A stretch of DNA of 64,000 nucleotides from Actinoallomurus oryzae (GCF_039541955.1 NZ_BAABHF010000019.1:682001-746000), one strand, 5' to 3'. Numbered from the stretch's first letter, positions 9,122 to 18,999 are shown. Notes: a model not told the origin generated them from the letters alone. Made by a program: numbers and translations.

Positions 9122-10894
9122 TCAGGATCCGGTGCGCAGGAAGCTGACGCGTTCGGCGGTTTCGATCATCTGGACGGCGAAGGCCGCGGAGTCGACGGCG
9201 GTTCCGAGGGCCGCGGCCATCTCGGCGGCGAGCGCGGAGATCGGGACGGTGCCGTGGAGGTTCAGCGGCAGCGCCCCGACGGTCGTTCCGTTGCGCAGGG
9301 TCTTGCCCACCCCGCCGGTGGCCGGTTCGACGGCGAAGTGCAGCGCTTCGGGCCGCTGGTGCAGGTCGAGGCGGGCGAGCTCCCCCTCGAAGAGGCAGAG
9401 CAGCACCGTGTCGGACAGGCGCTGGGCCGGCATCGCCACGAGCTGCGTGGTCCCGGCCGCGTCCGCGTAGCCGTCGACGAGCAGGTCAGGGTAGCCGGCG
9501 ACCAGGTCGGAACGGATCAGCGCGCCGGTGATCTGGACCAGGTTCACCGACGGCGGGTCGTGCAGGTCCTCGTCGGCGTCGGCACGGGTGATCCGGCCGA
9601 TGCTGTACGCGCCGTCGATGAGGGCGGCGACCCAGGCGGGGTCGAGCTGCAGGAATCGCACGGTCTCGACCGGCAGCAGCCGGTCGTCGGGCACCAGGTA
9701 GCGCAGCGGGACGCCGCGCAGCCGGGCCAGGTCGTCGAAGAGGGCCTGGACGCTCGGCGGAACGTCGGTGTCGATGTGCGGCACCGCGAGCGGCAGCCCC
9801 GTCGGGTCGGCGCGTTTGAGGTCCTGCGCACGGCGGCGTTTCCAGCCGTACAGCGCGGTGGCGGCGGCGGTGTGCTGCAGTGTGATGAGCCGTCCGAGCT
9901 GCCAGGCCGCGGCGTAGCCGGTGTCGAACATCCCCGCGTCGGTGTAGAAGCGCAGGAGCTGGTCGGGGGTGCGCAGCACGGCCGGCGCGGGCGCGGGCGC
10001 CGGTCCCGTGACGAACGGCCCTCGGTACCAGGAGACGGTACGGCCGCCCTGCCGCAGGGCGTGCCGGACCGGAACGTAGCCCTGCCGCAGGAACGCGTCG
10101 GCGGCCGGCTCCCCGCTGTCGGGCAGCCGGAACGGACGGCCTTGGTCGGCGAGGGCCTTCGCGAGGTGAGCGAAGGTCTGGTCCTCCGTCACGCAGGCGA
10201 ACCGCCAGCTCGCGAGGGTGACGAGGCGGACCTTCGCGTCCGGTGTGTCGGGGCCCAGGTCGAAGCCGCCGGGACCGTACCGGCCCTCGACCGAGACGAG
10301 GTGGACGGTGCTGGAGGTCCCGGCCGGCGGCAGCCGGGTTCCGATCACCACGGCGGTGTCGGTGCCGGCCCGCCGCACGTGCGCGAGGTAGGCGAGGTCG
10401 GCGAGGCCTGGCATCAGGCCGGCGAGCAGCGCGCGCGGCACGTCGATGACGTTGACCTGGTCGCCCGCGGCGTCGTGCGTCTCCAGGACCGGCGCCGGGA
10501 TGTACGCCGATCCGGTGGCCAGCTCGCCGATCGCGACGGTCGTCCGCTCGGGAATCTCCTCGTCGCTGAACAGCAGCAGCACGAGCCAGGGCCGGGCGAC
10601 GTCGTCCGGGCCGCCGGGCCGCCGCTCCCAGGGCAGGGACGACCGTTCCAGGATGACGTGCGGCAGCACGCTGGTGTGGTCGCCAAGGCTGCCGTCGGGC
10701 GGGAACACCGCGCGGATCTCCGCGGGCGGCAGCGCGAACCGCTCGCCGGCGACGGTGAAGGTACGGTTCGCCGTGAACGCCTCGGTGTCGAGCGACACCT
10801 TCTGTTTCGCGCTGATCGAGTAGTCGCCGCTCGGCAGGACCGGCCGCTGGTGGGCGACGAACGTCAGCAGGCCGGGCGCGGTCAGGTCAGACAT
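9122..10894 (-). CDS. 590-aa uncharacterised protein of the DUF6603 operon
   Basis: Not assigned to a named family. It starts with TFVAHQRPVLPSGDYSIS, followed by a beta-rich N-terminal part (~1-230). A middle helical part (~290-360) and a C-terminal part with an Asn/Leu-rich segment complete it. No signal peptide, membrane span or catalytic motif stands out. The ATG start overlaps the end of the 1445-aa gene by 8 nt, so it is translationally coupled. I recall similar proteins of ~500-600 residues encoded next to homologues of the 1137-aa protein in other bacteria, always without assigned function. A structural or assembly role beside the giant proteins is inferred from location. Confidence 0.7.
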   Translation of the reverse strand: MSDLTAPGLLTFVAHQRPVLPSGDYSISAKQKVSLDTEAFTANRTFTVAGERFALPPAEIRAVFPPDGSLGDHTSVLPHVILERSSLPWERRPGGPDDVARPWLVLLLFSDEEIPERTTVAIGELATGSAYIPAPVLETHDAAGDQVNVIDVPRALLAGLMPGLADLAYLAHVRRAGTDTAVVIGTRLPPAGTSSTVHLVSVEGRYGPGGFDLGPDTPDAKVRLVTLASWRFACVTEDQTFAHLAKALADQGRPFRLPDSGEPAADAFLRQGYVPVRHALRQGGRTVSWYRGPFVTGPAPAPAPAVLRTPDQLLRFYTDAGMFDTGYAAAWQLGRLITLQHTAAATALYGWKRRRAQDLKRADPTGLPLAVPHIDTDVPPSVQALFDDLARLRGVPLRYLVPDDRLLPVETVRFLQLDPAWVAALIDGAYSIGRITRADADEDLHDPPSVNLVQITGALIRSDLVAGYPDLLVDGYADAAGTTQLVAMPAQRLSDTVLLCLFEGELARLDLHQRPEALHFAVEPATGGVGKTLRNGTTVGALPLNLHGTVPISALAAEMAAALGTAVDSAAFAVQMIETAERVSFLRTGS

Positions 10895-13800
10895 GGGCGG
10901 CCACCTGAGGAGTCAGCAGGAAGTCGGCGGGGGTCAGGCCGTTCAGGTCGACGGCGGCGTCCGGCAGGAGCTTCCCGGCGATGGCGGCGCGCGCGGCGGC
11001 GCCCGCGGCCAGATCGAGCGGCTGCTCGCCGGCCTGGTACGGCGCGAGCGGCTGCCAGTCGAACGCGTCCTGCTCGGTGAACAGCGGGGCGCCGGCCCGC
11101 AGGTCCGCCAGCGGCACCGACGGCGGGTCGACGGGCTCGTCCGGCGGTACGGGCCGGATGACGTACCCGGTGAGCAGGCCGTCGACGAGCGCCGGATTCT
11201 TCAGCGTGGGCACCAGCTCGTCGCCCCACTGCGCCGCGGGCAGGCTCTTGGTCACCGGTTCGAACGTGAAGTACGACTCGGCGGCCACGCCGTCGCGGGT
11301 GATGGTCAGCTCATGGCTGGAGGTGAACCCGCCCTGGAGCCCGACCGGCGCGATGCCGAAGTCCGCACCCGCCCCCAGGTCCGTGGTCCCCGCCCGGCCT
11401 CCGGTGCTGGGGATGGCCGAGTCGGTGACGATCTCCAGCCGGAGCGGATCGACCTGGCCGAGGTCGGTGCCGTCACCGGAGTGCAGGCCGCCGCCCTGGA
11501 GCGCCACCGCGACGACCTTGCCGGCCGGCGGGAGCTGGGCGTCGCGGAACTCGTCCCACTCGACCGGCTTGGCCTTGTCGCCCTCCTTCGCGCCGAAGTC
11601 GATCGTGAAGGAGATCACGTCGAGGTCGATGAACGCCGTGCCGCCGAAGTCCGGCCCCCAAAACCGCACGTCCGTGCCGACCTGCACCGTGATCGTGTGC
11701 GTGCCGAAGAAGGAGAACGTGTACGAGGCGCCGACACTGAGGTGGAACGCGGCCTGGTAGTGGAACGGCTGCCAGGCGATGAGGAAGTCCAGCGTCGTGT
11801 CGAACCAGGCGCGCAGCGACCCGTCCTCGTACGTCGCGCTGAGCGAGCCGCCGGCCATCAGCGCGCCGGGCGTGAGGGCGAAGTAGCCGGTGCCCTTCAG
11901 CGCGAGCCGATCGGAGATCTTCCAGTTGAAACCGAGCCGTGGCACGGCGGGGTAGTGCGACGGCACCACGAACTGCGGGTGGTACCCGCCGGCCGTGAGC
12001 ACGAAGTCGCCCTTGTGCTCGGGGCCGAACCAGATGACGAAGGCGAACCCGCCGGTGAGCTTGCACGCCCGGTCGAGCAGGAAGGAATTCGAGGTGAGCT
12101 GGGCGAGCAGCGCGAAGTAGCCGTCGTCCGGCGCGAACGTGGCCTTGAGCGCGAGCTGGATCTCCGCGATCGGGGTGACGCCGGCCTGCTGCGCGCCGGG
12201 CGCGGGCAGTACCACGGTGGACAGGCCCAGCACGTTCAGCTCGACCCGGTGCCCGAACCCGATCGTGAGCAGCAGGAACGAGTCGATCATCTCGAACGAC
12301 GTGAAGTGCACGCCGATCGCCAGGAAGTAGTCGCCGGGAGAGGGCGGGATGGCGTCCTGCAGCCGTGAGAGCTCGCCGGGCAGGTCGCTCGGCTGGACGG
12401 TGCCGACGGCCTCGGCGACCAGCGGGAAGTCGGCGATCGCGTCGACCGCGGGTGCGATCAGCCGCCGGTTGTAGCCGAACCCGGCGGCCAGCCCGCGCAC
12501 GAAGAAGAACGCCGGGCCACCGATCGGGTAGTCGAGGAAGGCGTAAACGAACATCGACGGGCCCGAGTCGAGCTGCACGTAGGAGCCGATCGCGCCGACG
12601 GAGAACGCCTTGGTCCGGATGACGGCCTTCCCGCTGTAGGAGGCGTAGTCGCGGCCCTGGAACGTGATCGTGCTCTTCAGGAACGCCCCGCTGATCTCCA
12701 CCGGGCCTTCGGAGTAGGACAGCCCGAGCCCGGCCAGGTCGAACGTGGGCCCGGCGGCGAGGTCGGACAGCGAGATCCCCGCCGACAGCCCGTCGCACGA
12801 CAGGGTCAGCCCGCCGACGGAGATCGCGGCGTCGAGTAGCACGGCGAGCGTCGCGGGCTGCCCGGCCGCGTGCCGGTAGGCGACCCCGACCCGGTTGACC
12901 TGCACCGGCCCGTACGCGGTCTGCACCTTGTACCAGAGCACGTTGTCGTTGGTCTGCGCCTGCTTCGGCGTGGTGGGCGCGCTCTGCCCGGGAGTGACGG
13001 GCAGCGAGACCGGGGCCTCCAGCGGGCCGAGCCGGAGCCGCCCGCCGACCGTGAAGCCCGCCGCGAGGTCCTGCTCGGGCAGCGCGGCGACTCCGTCGGG
13101 CAGCAGCCCGTTGACGGCCGTCACTTCGGCGGCGGCGAGCGCGGCACTCGCGGCGATGACCCGCAGCGGGTCGAAGCCCACCACCTGGTCGCCGGTCAGG
13201 CGCGGCCCGACCACGGGAAGCTTCGCCAGGTCGAGCGTGGCGGTCAGGTCCACCCCGAAGACGTACGTGCCGCCGTCCACGGCCAGCACCGCATCCTTGA
13301 GGCTGACCGTGATGCCGTCCGGGATGTAGGCGGCGGCCGTCGGGGACAGCGCCGCGACCAGGTCTTTGACCGGCGGTATCGGGTCGGCCGTGCCATGGGT
13401 GTACGTCACCGCGTACCGCGTGGCCTCGGCCGTCTTGGCGAGGTGCACGTCGAAGTGCAGCTCGACGCCGCCGGCGGTCATCACCACGATCCGCCCGCCG
13501 AACGTCTTGGCGCCCGTGTCGATGGCGACGGTGAGGTCGACCTCGGTCGTGTCGATCGGGAACCGCGCCTCGCCGGCCAGCTTGACCTGCGCCTCCTTGG
13601 TCTCCAGGGAGGCGGCCAGGTTCTCGATGGTCAACTGCGAGATAGGCGCCGGCAGTGCGAAGTCCCCGTAAGTCTGGGCCAGCTCATCAACGAACGCGCC
13701 GATGGGGATTCGCTGTCCGGGCCCGGTCTCGCCGCTGAACATCCAGCCCTTGACCGAGTCGTAGCCGGCCGCGATCGCGATCAGCACGCCGCCGGCGAGG

Positions 13801-15224
13801 AGAGCGGCCCGTGCGGTGAAGACCGAGTCCGTCCCGTACTCGAGGTCGAAGCCGACGCCGATCAGGGTCACCTGGTCGGAGATGACCCAGTTGCCCGTCA
13901 GCGTCAGGGTCGACTGGAAGGTGAACGGGCCCCCACTGGGCATCGCGCCGAAGATCTCGAACTGCTCCACGACCAGGTCGGGGAAGTGACCGGGATCTCG
14001 GCCGGTGAGGTCCGTGAACACCTCGCGGATGTTCAGCGGCCCATCGCCCTCGCGCAGCGCTCCGCCGAGCGACCGTGTGCCGAAGTCCGCACTGATCTCC
14101 AGGGTGCCGTTCGCCCCCCAGCCGAGCAGCCCGGAGACGACCCCGTTGAGGCGGCGGCCGCTCCCGAACGGATCATCTAGCCGGAAGGTGAGGTCGACGG
14201 CGTCCAGGACGAATCCGCCGCCGAGGTCCCACTGCTTGGTGGTCTCCAGGAGCAGCGTCATGCTGCGGACGCCGAGCGGCTGGGCGAGCCGCACGCTCAC
14301 CGTGGACAGCCGGACCGGACTGTTGCCGACGTCGATGGCGAATGGATTGGCCAGGCCGGCGTCCTGCTGCCGGGCGAACGCGATGACCTCCTCGAAGGCC
14401 AGGTCACCGAGCGAGCTCAGGTCGGCCTCCAGGACGATGTCGTCGGTCCAGGTCCCGAGCTCCGCCATCAGACCGACGACCGTCGTGGAGCCGCCGATCG
14501 TGACCGGGACGCCGGCGAGTATCGCTAGTCGCCCGGCGACGCCGTAGTCACCCGTCGAGTAGTCGAAACGCGGGATCGCGTACAGCTCGTAGCGCCGTCC
14601 GGTGATGCTGAGCAGGCCGAGGTCCAAGGCCGGTGCTTCTGGGCCCTGGAGCAGGATCGATGGCACCCGCGCGAAGGCGAGGGCGGAATCCGGAGGTGGG
14701 GGCAGGACGGTGACCCGGCCGCTCAGCTCATGGGTGACGCCGAAGAACAGCAGGTCGAGCGGGGCGAGCAGGGTACTGATGGTCAGCGTCCCGGTGAACG
14801 TCATCGGAATCTGGGCGAGCGGGTCGCCGGGGTCCGGCGGGGTCGTGGAGCTCAGCACCAGCCGGGGCGTGTCGTACGTCAGGTCGTTCCACAGCGTGGG
14901 TTCAAGCGCGGGAAACGCGGTGACGAAGGTCCAGGTCGAGTCGCCGGTCGCGGTGACGGTCAAGGTGGTGTCGGTGGCGGTCACCGCGAAGTCGGCCACG
15001 ACGGTCATCCCGGTGAACGGGCCGGCGTCCCCGGTCCCGGTGACCTGGACGCCGGCGGTCGTCTCGTGGCGGTCGGTCACATCGCGGAGCACGAACGTGC
15101 CCTCGGGAAGGAAGGGGCCGAAGGCCGCGGTGATCGCGGTGGAGTCCAGGGCTGTCAGCGGCAGGTCGAGCCGCGCGCCGGTGACCCGCACAGCGGTCCT
15201 GAGCTGGTCGAGGGTGAGCGTCAT
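10887..15224 (-). CDS. giant DUF6603-like protein (1445 aa)
   Basis: The 1445-residue protein is mostly repetitive beta structure. Its C-terminal half carries what I recall as DUF6603 signatures: YASYSGKAVIRTKAFSVGAI, GGPAFFFVRGLAAGFGYNR, GVHFTSFEMIDSFLLLTIGF, GGYHPQFVVPSHYPAVPRLG and FWGPDFGGTAFIDLDVISF. The N-terminal half (~1-700) resembles stacked beta-sandwich modules (LTVTATGDSTWTFV, LVLSSTTPPDPGDP). There is no Sec signal or lipobox. The ATG overlaps the stop of the metallo-hydrolase by 4 nt; the frame stays open further upstream but that part lies inside the hydrolase gene. DUF6603 proteins occur in bacteria and fungi and have no known function. Regular beta content suggests a large beta-solenoid or repeated beta-barrel scaffold. 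Confidence 0.8.
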   Translation of the reverse strand: MTLTLDQLRTAVRVTGARLDLPLTALDSTAITAAFGPFLPEGTFVLRDVTDRHETTAGVQVTGTGDAGPFTGMTVVADFAVTATDTTLTVTATGDSTWTFVTAFPALEPTLWNDLTYDTPRLVLSSTTPPDPGDPLAQIPMTFTGTLTISTLLAPLDLLFFGVTHELSGRVTVLPPPPDSALAFARVPSILLQGPEAPALDLGLLSITGRRYELYAIPRFDYSTGDYGVAGRLAILAGVPVTIGGSTTVVGLMAELGTWTDDIVLEADLSSLGDLAFEEVIAFARQQDAGLANPFAIDVGNSPVRLSTVSVRLAQPLGVRSMTLLLETTKQWDLGGGFVLDAVDLTFRLDDPFGSGRRLNGVVSGLLGWGANGTLEISADFGTRSLGGALREGDGPLNIREVFTDLTGRDPGHFPDLVVEQFEIFGAMPSGGPFTFQSTLTLTGNWVISDQVTLIGVGFDLEYGTDSVFTARAALLAGGVLIAIAAGYDSVKGWMFSGETGPGQRIPIGAFVDELAQTYGDFALPAPISQLTIENLAASLETKEAQVKLAGEARFPIDTTEVDLTVAIDTGAKTFGGRIVVMTAGGVELHFDVHLAKTAEATRYAVTYTHGTADPIPPVKDLVAALSPTAAAYIPDGITVSLKDAVLAVDGGTYVFGVDLTATLDLAKLPVVGPRLTGDQVVGFDPLRVIAASAALAAAEVTAVNGLLPDGVAALPEQDLAAGFTVGGRLRLGPLEAPVSLPVTPGQSAPTTPKQAQTNDNVLWYKVQTAYGPVQVNRVGVAYRHAAGQPATLAVLLDAAISVGGLTLSCDGLSAGISLSDLAAGPTFDLAGLGLSYSEGPVEISGAFLKSTITFQGRDYASYSGKAVIRTKAFSVGAIGSYVQLDSGPSMFVYAFLDYPIGGPAFFFVRGLAAGFGYNRRLIAPAVDAIADFPLVAEAVGTVQPSDLPGELSRLQDAIPPSPGDYFLAIGVHFTSFEMIDSFLLLTIGFGHRVELNVLGLSTVVLPAPGAQQAGVTPIAEIQLALKATFAPDDGYFALLAQLTSNSFLLDRACKLTGGFAFVIWFGPEHKGDFVLTAGGYHPQFVVPSHYPAVPRLGFNWKISDRLALKGTGYFALTPGALMAGGSLSATYEDGSLRAWFDTTLDFLIAWQPFHYQAAFHLSVGASYTFSFFGTHTITVQVGTDVRFWGPDFGGTAFIDLDVISFTIDFGAKEGDKAKPVEWDEFRDAQLPPAGKVVAVALQGGGLHSGDGTDLGQVDPLRLEIVTDSAIPSTGGRAGTTDLGAGADFGIAPVGLQGGFTSSHELTITRDGVAAESYFTFEPVTKSLPAAQWGDELVPTLKNPALVDGLLTGYVIRPVPPDEPVDPPSVPLADLRAGAPLFTEQDAFDWQPLAPYQAGEQPLDLAAGAAARAAIAGKLLPDAAVDLNGLTPADFLLTPQVAAHV

Positions 15225-16465
15225 GGGATCGTGATGGTCTGTGTGCCGGAGCTTCCGGTCGAGTAGACCGGCTGGTCGGCGGCCAACTCGATGGGGGCGG
15301 TCGTCGACTGGGTCAGGTCCCATGTGGAGATCGGGTGGGAGGCCGGGTCGGCGGGCCGCCCGTTGGTCACGAATCGCTGCAGGTAACGCCTGATCACCGG
15401 CGCGCGCGGCAGGCTGTAGCCCGACGGACCGACCTTCGTGGTACTGACAATGACACGTTCGACCGGTCTCAGCTGGTTCACCCAATTCTGCGAGGACGAG
15501 GTGAGGTCGCTCCCGTGGTGTCCGACCTGGACGACGTCGACGTTCGCGATCCGGGCCGCGCGGGTGGGCCTGCGGAGAAGGAACGCCTCGGTCGCCTTGG
15601 TGGCGTCGCCGCTGATGAGGAATTTCTTTCCCGAGACCTCGATGAGCGTCACGATGCTTCCCCGGTTCTTCAGATCCTGAGCGTCGTCGTCCTGCACGTA
15701 CGCGTGACTCACGCTTGCGGCGAGCAACGTGACTCGAAAGTTCGTCTCCGCCTCCGCCACGACGACGAGTCCAACGTCGGCGTCGAGCCGTTCGTCCATG
15801 CTGACGCCTTCCTGCACCGGAAGGATGGGCTGGCCGGCGAGGGTGTTTTCGCCGATGTCGCCGTCCTTGCTGAGGATGACGCTCTTGACGCTGTCCGCGT
15901 TGCGCTGGAGCCACCGGTTCGCGCCGCCGTAGTCGCCGATATAGCCGCTGTGGTAGACGGTCGGCAGTGCGAAGCCCTTGAGTATCGTGCTGAGCTGGCC
16001 CCAGTGATCCTTGTCGCCGTGGGTAAGGATCACGATGTCGATCGTCGTGGTGTTGCGGAGGTAGGCGGTTGACTGCAACACGCCCTTCACACGGGCGGTG
16101 AAGGCGGCCTGGTCCTCCTCGCGGTCGGAGCTGCCGCAGTCGATCATGATGACCTTGCCGCCCGGCGTGCACATGATGGTGCAGTCGCCCTTGCCCATCT
16201 GGATGAAGGAGATGCGGAAGACCCCGTCGCCGCGCTCGCCGGGGACCACGCTGGCGGGCGCGGCGTTACGCAGATCTGGGGCCTTCTCCTCGGCTCGGCG
16301 CAGCGCCGCCGCGACCTCCTCCTGTTCCAGCAGCCGGCTCTCATCGAGCGAGGACTTGCCCAGCGGCTTCCTGATGCCGTCCGCCTTGTTGAGGGCGTAC
16401 CCGGCCGATCCCGTCTTCGTCAGCGCCGGCGGCTTTCTCTCGCGGGTTTCCTTTTTCTTCGGCAT
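15221..16465 (-). CDS. ComEC-type metallo-beta-lactamase-fold hydrolase
   Basis: A 414-residue soluble protein. After a basic N-terminus (MPKKKETRERKPP) and a helical lead, residues ~80-370 form an MBL-fold domain of the ComEC/Rec2 C-terminal type. ISFIQMGKGDCTIM is followed by IDCG, the zinc motif HGDKDH (H149, D151, D153, H154), a later strand with SGDAT, and VGHHGSD. ComEC uses this domain to degrade one DNA strand at the membrane; stand-alone versions also act as phosphodiesterases or lactonases. The channel domain of ComEC is absent. The gene starts 33 bases after the LamG gene and overlaps the DUF6603-like gene by 4 nt, so it belongs to the operon. Substrate unknown. Confidence 0.85.
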   Translation of the reverse strand: MPKKKETRERKPPALTKTGSAGYALNKADGIRKPLGKSSLDESRLLEQEEVAAALRRAEEKAPDLRNAAPASVVPGERGDGVFRISFIQMGKGDCTIMCTPGGKVIMIDCGSSDREEDQAAFTARVKGVLQSTAYLRNTTTIDIVILTHGDKDHWGQLSTILKGFALPTVYHSGYIGDYGGANRWLQRNADSVKSVILSKDGDIGENTLAGQPILPVQEGVSMDERLDADVGLVVVAEAETNFRVTLLAASVSHAYVQDDDAQDLKNRGSIVTLIEVSGKKFLISGDATKATEAFLLRRPTRAARIANVDVVQVGHHGSDLTSSSQNWVNQLRPVERVIVSTTKVGPSGYSLPRAPVIRRYLQRFVTNGRPADPASHPISTWDLTQSTTAPIELAADQPVYSTGSSGTQTITIP

Positions 16466-16498
16466 GCTTCCTCCCTGCCGGTCGAGGGCGATCTGGCG

Positions 16499-18832
16499 TC
16501 AGGCCGGGAAGTCGAGCCGCCAGCGGCCGAAGCCGACGCGGCCCTTCTGCAGGTTGGTGAAGACGTAGCCGCGGGACCCGTCGTAGTTGATGGAGGCGCC
16601 GTAGGCGTACACGTCGTGCGCGACGTTGTAGAGGTCGAACTGCAGCTGCCCGGCCGCCAGCTTCCGCAGGATCTGCAGTTCGGCCTCGCCGATGACGGTG
16701 TTGCCGATCTTCAGAGCGGTCACCACGGCGGTGTTCGCGTACAGGTCGACCAGCGCGTCGCTGGCCAGGTCGCCGGTCTTGAGCAGGAAGCCCTCCGGCC
16801 GGGCTTCGATGCGTTGCCAGAACTTCTGGCTGTGGTGGAACCGGATGCTGGGGAAGGTGAAGTCGGGGCCGGCCGTGGCGTCCTGGTACAGCTCCAGGTA
16901 CAGGGTCCTGTCACCGGGACCGGCCCCCGCCTCGCGGCGCAGCTGTAGGTGCGGGACGGTCGGGCCGCTCGTGGACGTGCCGAGGGACGCCGTCGTCGCG
17001 CCGGTGCCGCCGATCGTGACCGCGGCCAGCGCGGTCGTCGTCGTGTTGACGCCGACGGGGTTGCCGATGGAGTTGATCAACAGCGGCTTGCCGCCGTGCG
17101 ACTGGATCCACGAGTAGTCCTGGTGGTAGCCGAACCGCAGGTTCGACTGAGACGTGGGTCCGAGGACGAGCGCGCCGCCGGTGGCGTCCTGGTCGGTGTG
17201 AATCACCTGGAGCCGTGCCTCGGGCGTCACGGTGTTCACTCCGACGTTCGCGGCCGTGTACAGCAGCGGTGTGCGTTCCGCGGCGACGGTCAGAGTGCCG
17301 TCCGCGTATCCCGGGATGTTCTCGTAGTCGACGACGATCGGCGCCTGGCCGGGCGTCGCCAGCGCGTGGATCTCCTCCAGCACGATCTCGAGGTACTCGT
17401 CGGCCTTGATCGCCGTGTCGGCGGTCGGGGTGAGCGTCCACTGCACCCGCTGCCCGAGCGCCTCCTCCTGGACCTTCCAGCCGTGCTGGGTGACCTTGAG
17501 GGAGACGGCAGGTGCCGCGGCCGCGTCGGTCAGCGCCCACGGGCGGTCCTCGCCCTCGTCCTGCACGTCGAACGACACGACGAACGCCGAGGACGGGGGG
17601 CCGGCGGACAGGGTGATGCCGGGGCCGTCGCGGAGCACGTTGGTGAGATGCATGCGCAGCGTGGAGGCCGTCTGCCCGTCGCTGAGCACGCGGTCGCCGC
17701 CGACCAGCCGCAGGTCGAGCGGGATGGCCCGGCGGCCGCGGTGGTTGACCACGTCGAGGAACTCCATGCGGGTGCCGGTCAGCTCGGTGTTCTCGTCGGC
17801 GTACTGGAGCCTTTGGTAGTCCAGCTCGACCCGGGTGCCATGGGTACCGGCCGCGCCGTCGGCGTTGAAGCCGTCGATCCGCAGTTGGACCGACGCGCCC
17901 GGTGCGATCGTGTCCGGCTTCTTCCACAGCAGGTACAGCGCGGTGCCGTCGGCCTCGGCGAGCACGGCCCAGTCGGGGTCGGCGACCTGGAGCGTGAGCC
18001 CGGTGGGGAGCGTGCCGGGCCGGAACCGCAGCGTGAAGTGGTGGTCGGTCGCCGACAGGTCGGTCAGCGGCTGCGCCGTGATCGCCGTCCGCGAGGTGTT
18101 GGTGAGCCGCAGCGTCATCGGCTGGCCGCCCGGGCCGTCGTCGATGTACAGCACCGGCTGGTCGTCGCCGTTGACGAAGTCGAAGCCGAGCGGGTGCGTG
18201 CGGACGAAGGAGTCGAGGGCGGCCTGGTCGTCGGCCATGTCCCGGGCGATCTCCACGGCGGACAGCGCGTCGTCGTAGATCCGCAGGTGCGCCATGCGGC
18301 CGGCGAACACGCCGGGGCCGGACGCCGCGACGACCAGTGACGACCGGTCGGCGGCGCGCCCACCGGCGAAGGCGTGCTCGGCGGCCTGCACACCGTCCAG
18401 GTGGATCCGGGCGGTCTGGCCGTCGTTGGTGATCGCGACGTGCCGCCAGGTGCCCGCGGGCAGCGCGTTCGCGCCGGTCCGGTGCGAATCGGACCCGGAC
18501 GCGGTCGCGAAGGAGTGGGTGAGCGAGCCGTCCGCGGCCAGCACAAGGCCGACGTTCGTGCCCTTGCCGAGCAGGCCGACCGGCCGCGGCACGGGCGCCG
18601 CATTCACCCAGACCTCCACCGTGTACGCGGTGACCCGCAATTGCGGGGCGTCGGGCAGGTCCACCTGGTCGGTCGCGGTGGCGAACTGCAGGCAGCTGCC
18701 GAACTTCGGGTCCGGCTCGTTCGACGGATCGCCCTTCACATCGCCGTTCAGGCGGTTCGGCGAGGTGTCCAGCGCCCGGCTCTCGGCGGTGAGCGCGTCG
18801 AGCGGCCAGTGCAGGACCAGCGCGGCGCTCAT
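16499..18832 (-). CDS. LamG-domain protein with tail-fibre-like C-terminus
   Basis: Three parts are visible in the 777 residues. Residues ~1-215 form a LamG/concanavalin jelly-roll (LHWPLDALT, YTVEVWVNAA, TWRHVAITNDGQTARIHLDG, AGRMAHLRIYDDALS). The middle (~220-520) is a beta-sandwich region. The C-terminus (~530-777) resembles phage-type fibre and adhesin tips: NVGVNTVTPEARLQV, SNLRFGYHQ, LKIGNTVIGEAELQILRKLA. LamG domains bind carbohydrate or protein ligands. There is no Sec signal. The start overlaps the 56-aa gene by 4 nt. It may be the target-binding element of whatever this operon builds, but no tail tube, sheath or baseplate gene is present. Confidence 0.78.
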   Translation of the reverse strand: MSAALVLHWPLDALTAESRALDTSPNRLNGDVKGDPSNEPDPKFGSCLQFATATDQVDLPDAPQLRVTAYTVEVWVNAAPVPRPVGLLGKGTNVGLVLAADGSLTHSFATASGSDSHRTGANALPAGTWRHVAITNDGQTARIHLDGVQAAEHAFAGGRAADRSSLVVAASGPGVFAGRMAHLRIYDDALSAVEIARDMADDQAALDSFVRTHPLGFDFVNGDDQPVLYIDDGPGGQPMTLRLTNTSRTAITAQPLTDLSATDHHFTLRFRPGTLPTGLTLQVADPDWAVLAEADGTALYLLWKKPDTIAPGASVQLRIDGFNADGAAGTHGTRVELDYQRLQYADENTELTGTRMEFLDVVNHRGRRAIPLDLRLVGGDRVLSDGQTASTLRMHLTNVLRDGPGITLSAGPPSSAFVVSFDVQDEGEDRPWALTDAAAAPAVSLKVTQHGWKVQEEALGQRVQWTLTPTADTAIKADEYLEIVLEEIHALATPGQAPIVVDYENIPGYADGTLTVAAERTPLLYTAANVGVNTVTPEARLQVIHTDQDATGGALVLGPTSQSNLRFGYHQDYSWIQSHGGKPLLINSIGNPVGVNTTTTALAAVTIGGTGATTASLGTSTSGPTVPHLQLRREAGAGPGDRTLYLELYQDATAGPDFTFPSIRFHHSQKFWQRIEARPEGFLLKTGDLASDALVDLYANTAVVTALKIGNTVIGEAELQILRKLAAGQLQFDLYNVAHDVYAYGASINYDGSRGYVFTNLQKGRVGFGRWRLDFPA

Positions 18833-18999
18833 GCCGACGCCTCGGCCCGCACCGCGCCCAGGCCGACCTGTGGCTGCGCCTGCTGCTGCAGGCCGCCGAT
18901 CAGCTCGTACACCTCTGCGTAGGGCAACCGGCCGAGGGCGTCGAGGATCTGGTTGACCTCGGGGATCGTCAGCTCGAGCTTGATCTTGGGCGGCGTCAC
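18829..18999 (-). CDS. 56-aa small protein, phage-tail-associated type
   Basis: A 56-codon gene starting at GTG within the overlap GTGA with the 1137-aa gene and ending within the ATGA of the LamG gene. It is coupled on both sides. The product is a helical miniprotein (IKLELTIPEVNQILDALGRL followed by PYAEVYELIGGLQQQAQ). I recall small proteins of the pattern ELT-EVN-IL-ALG-LP---VY-LI--IQQQA in tail regions of myophages and in bacterial tail-like loci. Their function is not established. The double overlap and conserved pattern make it a real gene despite its size; a longer ATG-initiated reading would run into the upstream gene. Confidence 0.72.
   Translation of the reverse strand: MTPPKIKLELTIPEVNQILDALGRLPYAEVYELIGGLQQQAQPQVGLGAVRAEASA

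Noticed and set aside
15225..16172. Upstream extension of the 1445-aa DUF6603-like frame to 1761 codons
   Set aside because: The extra part lies inside the metallo-hydrolase gene in another frame and is low-complexity; the ATG at 15224 in the 4-nt overlap is the natural start.
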